Shown in pieces: positions 5,926-7,851 of a stretch of 7,851 bases of DNA. Position 1 is the stretch's first letter, and every line of letters begins with the position of its first letter. A program made the translations under genes and the position numbers. Source of the DNA: JBDRLD01 sp043813445 (GTDB taxonomy: Bacteria; Patescibacteriota; Patescibacteriia; JACPHY01). The DNA lies in contig JBDRLD010000053.1 of the NCBI GenBank assembly GCA_043813445.1, forward strand, positions 1-7,851. Reading direction: 5' to 3'. The notes below the pieces were generated by a model. That model was not told where the DNA came from. It saw nothing but the letters and a program-made list of their open reading frames with translations, and ran no database searches.

Positions 5926-6150
5926 TGTCATTTCGACGGGCCGCGAGGAGAAATCCCACACGTTTCACTGTATTGGAGCGGGTGAGACGATGTTCCGTAC
6001 ATCGTCCTGAGGGAGTCCTCGAGTGAAGGATCTCATGCTCTCCATGTACCGTGTGGGTTCCCTCACTCCGCTGCGCTCCGTTCGGGATGACGTACGCAAC
6101 GTCATCTCCCGGAGTTCATCCCGACCTAAGCGTCGGGGGTCGAAATGACA
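5926..6150. repeat. 225-bp palindromic element with 12-bp terminal inverted repeats
   Basis: TGTCATTTCGAC (5926-5937) and GTCGAAATGACA (6139-6150) are perfect inverted copies. Nested inside are further inverted pairs: CCCACACG/CGTGTGGG (5955-5962 and 6050-6057), GACGATGT/ACATCGTC (5986-5993 and 5999-6006), GATGACGT/ACGTCATC (6086-6093 and 6099-6106) and CCCGAC/GTCGGG (6120-6125 and 6132-6137). The ends match the widespread TGTCATTTCGAC...GAAATGACA intergenic repeat type seen in many bacterial genomes. It encodes no protein; reading frames across it give only low-complexity Arg/Ser translations. No clear target-site duplication is visible. It fills the gap between two minus-strand genes and ends 2 bases from the ATG of the GxxExxY gene. 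Confidence 0.8.
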
Positions 6151-6206
6151 CATTTTGCTACAGTCTCAATCTGTGTGCTATCCGTATCCGATCCGTGCGT
6201 CATCTG

Positions 6207-7851
6207 TCACACTCGGAGCTGCTCGTTTACTTCTTGGAGGGCGCGGTATTCTTCCGGTTGAAGCGCATTTGGATCGCTTGCATTCTTTGCGAGCACGTCG
6301 GTAACCTTACGCTGCGATGCGAGAGCTTCGTTGAGCACTTCGGCATACTGTGTCATGAGTGGGCTCGAACGTAGCGCTCGAATACCCGACGCCCTCTGTG
6401 CGTAGGAAAGTCGATCAAGAAGTGCGACCTTTTCGATGATGCGCCTGGCAGAATCCGATGCATTCGTGCCGATCTTTCGAAAATCGTCGATGGCGAGTCG
6501 TTCAAGCTCCTCAATGGGTCCAATGAGGCGTCGGTTTGACGTGCGAACTTCCTGCACTTTCGTCTTTCCAATCGGCTGCGTTCGCTGCACCGATTTTATT
6601 GACTGCGTCGAACGCGGTGGCACCGTTGGAGCTTTCTGTACAACGACTTTTGCTGTCTCGTGAACCAATGGTGTTGGTGTGGGGACTTGCTTCGTAGCCG
6701 GCGGGGGAGGTGTCGGCGTCCTGACGGGCGGTGCCGGAGCCCTCGTAGCTATTGGGGCACTGTCTGTAACCCGTGCCGGTGGTAGAAGACGCTCCGGATC
6801 ATTCTCCTCACCTGGGAGCGCCTTTGGCTGGACGCCAGCAGTCAGCGCCTCTATATTCATCGGCGGCATTGGTGGCAAAAGTGGCTTCGGCTTCGGACTG
6901 CGTGTAATCGGCGTTACTGGTATCGGCTCACGCGATGGTGGTTTCTCAGGCTTTGCGATCGATGGAGCACGCCGGTGAACAGACGGCGCAACACGCCCGG
7001 TTACCTCATCAACCAGTACGACAAGCTTACGCGCAACCCCCTCTTGGAGCCCGATCCCACCCGCATCGCGACCGCGAGAGAGTACGTCAATAACCTGCTG
7101 CTTTTTCCGCACTCCACGAAGGTACGACGTCATCGCATCGCGGAAACGCCGCTCCATAGACGCATTTGCGAACCGCGCACCGGACCGTACAATGATTTTA
7201 TCAATGATCTCATCCGTGTCGCTGTAGTCATTCGTCGATGCAACGGGGTGTTCCTGTCGGATGCCCTGCTCTTCCTTGTCGGTCATTAGAAGAGCGTCAT
7301 TCGGAGCTGGTGCTGTCTTCGTAGAATCGGTCTTCTGCGCGTACACGCGTTCGAAATCCTGTACCACATCGCAAAACTCCTCAGCTTGCCCTACATCGAC
7401 TCCGATACCCCCGAGCTTGTCTACTCTTGTAAGCAGCTGTACCGCCTCATCTCGCGATGTGTCACCATCAAGTAGCTGCCTCACGACAGACTCCAGCCGT
7501 CGCACCGACCGCTCGTTCAGTGTCACACCACTCAATGCCGTGCGTGCATGCTTCACGACTTCAGGAACAGTCACCTGCTCTACGGCGGCGCTCGGATCAA
7601 TCTCATGGAGTACACCAACGAGTATCCTGCGATATACAACGTCAACGAGTTCATCGACTTGTTCTCTGTCCGGAAGTTGTTCCAGTAGCGCGTTCGGGAA
7701 TCCACCCCATGGCATCGCTCCAGTGGCGAGCTCTGCAAGTGGCTGCATGAGCTGCACGCCGTACCGCTGCTCTATCTCTTCGATACGAGCCAATGCCTCC
7801 GCACCAAAAAGCGCTTCCTGTACGGAAGTCGGAAGTGCGTTCAGTTGTGCG
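6207..7851 (-). CDS. Large Pro-rich multidomain protein, 5' end beyond the window
   Basis: A partial gene: the frame is open to the right edge (last full codon at 7850), giving 547 visible residues. The TTG at 7793 is the first possible start codon inside but the upstream codons (…LPTSVQEALFGAEALA) continue the same helical domain, so it is not the true start. Numbering from 7793: an N-terminal helical domain (visible part 1-66, with RIEEIEQRYGV) of a kind I recall from Patescibacteria hypotheticals. Two related helical repeats follow (about 94-149 and 213-266), both carrying a GGIG motif. A long Pro/Thr/Lys low-complexity linker spans about 277-394, and a C-terminal helical domain (422-528) includes IEELERLAIDDFRKIG (427-442). 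There are no TM segments or catalytic motifs I can see. It is probably a cytoplasmic scaffold or adaptor; function unknown. It lies on the operon strand, upstream of the repeat element. Confidence 0.85.
   Translation of the reverse strand, partial: AQLNALPTSVQEALFGAEALARIEEIEQRYGVQLMQPLAELATGAMPWGGFPNALLEQLPDREQVDELVDVVYRRILVGVLHEIDPSAAVEQVTVPEVVKHARTALSGVTLNERSVRRLESVVRQLLDGDTSRDEAVQLLTRVDKLGGIGVDVGQAEEFCDVVQDFERVYAQKTDSTKTAPAPNDALLMTDKEEQGIRQEHPVASTNDYSDTDEIIDKIIVRSGARFANASMERRFRDAMTSYLRGVRKKQQVIDVLSRGRDAGGIGLQEGVARKLVVLVDEVTGRVAPSVHRRAPSIAKPEKPPSREPIPVTPITRSPKPKPLLPPMPPMNIEALTAGVQPKALPGEENDPERLLPPARVTDSAPIATRAPAPPVRTPTPPPPATKQVPTPTPLVHETAKVVVQKAPTVPPRSTQSIKSVQRTQPIGKTKVQEVRTSNRRLIGPIEELERLAIDDFRKIGTNASDSARRIIEKVALLDRLSYAQRASGIRALRSSPLMTQYAEVLNEALASQRKVTDVLAKNASDPNALQPEEYRALQEVNEQLRV

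Noticed and set aside
5965..6153. Minus-strand frame of 62 codons, and the plus-strand frame starting at 6051
   Set aside because: Both are translations of the 225-bp inverted-repeat element, with Arg/Ser-rich, repeat-derived sequence and no start signal.
6151..6206. Terminator after the right-hand gene
   Set aside because: Short ATCCG repetitions are present around 6180-6195, but no stable stem followed by a T-run could be found.
6679..6978. Plus-strand Gly-rich frame of 99 codons
   Set aside because: It is the antisense of the Pro-rich linker of the minus-strand gene; Gly runs are the mirror of Pro codons.

Overview
The window most likely comes from a Candidate Phyla Radiation (Patescibacteria) genome, probably Parcubacteria-like. 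The main reason is a minus-strand run encoding a PrgI-family membrane protein, a stand-alone TraC-like domain protein and a VirB4-type ATPase. Their sequences look like the versions common in that group. The plus-strand membrane protein at 135-611 also has the shape of a short hypothetical family widespread in those genomes. The assignment is by recognition, not by a search, and I cannot go below phylum level.

Layout, left to right. Positions 1-134 hold an intergenic repeat copy and no gene. A small two-helix membrane protein (+) is at 135-611. Positions 612-850 are non-coding and packed with GC-rich palindromic repeats and a 14-bp tandem repeat. A tRNA-Arg with anticodon GCG (+) is at 851-921. 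A perfect 12-bp stem hairpin at 956-985 separates it from the convergent minus-strand genes. Positions 986-5923 are a compact minus-strand operon, in transcription order: GxxExxY/PD-(D/E)XK-like protein, PrgI-like, TraC-like, VirB4-like ATPase, single-TM VirB8-like candidate, ComF. Most junctions overlap or are nearly so (GTGA, 9-bp gap, 60-bp gap, ATGA, 13-bp overlap). Positions 5926-6150 are a 225-bp non-coding element bounded by perfect 12-bp inverted repeats and full of hairpins. A minus-strand gene for a large Pro-rich multidomain protein runs from 6207 off the right edge, so its start is not in the window.

Functionally, the operon looks like the cytoplasmic and inner-membrane core of a reduced type IV secretion-like machine: PrgI/VirB3-like anchor, VirB4 motor and a possible VirB8-like scaffold. 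Its last gene is comF, a natural-transformation gene, and its first is a nuclease-fold protein. No relaxase, VirD4 coupling protein or VirB6-like multi-TM protein lies in this window. A role in DNA uptake or exchange is attractive but is inference. The right-hand gene is on the same strand and may once have been continuous with the operon, with the 225-bp element now between them.
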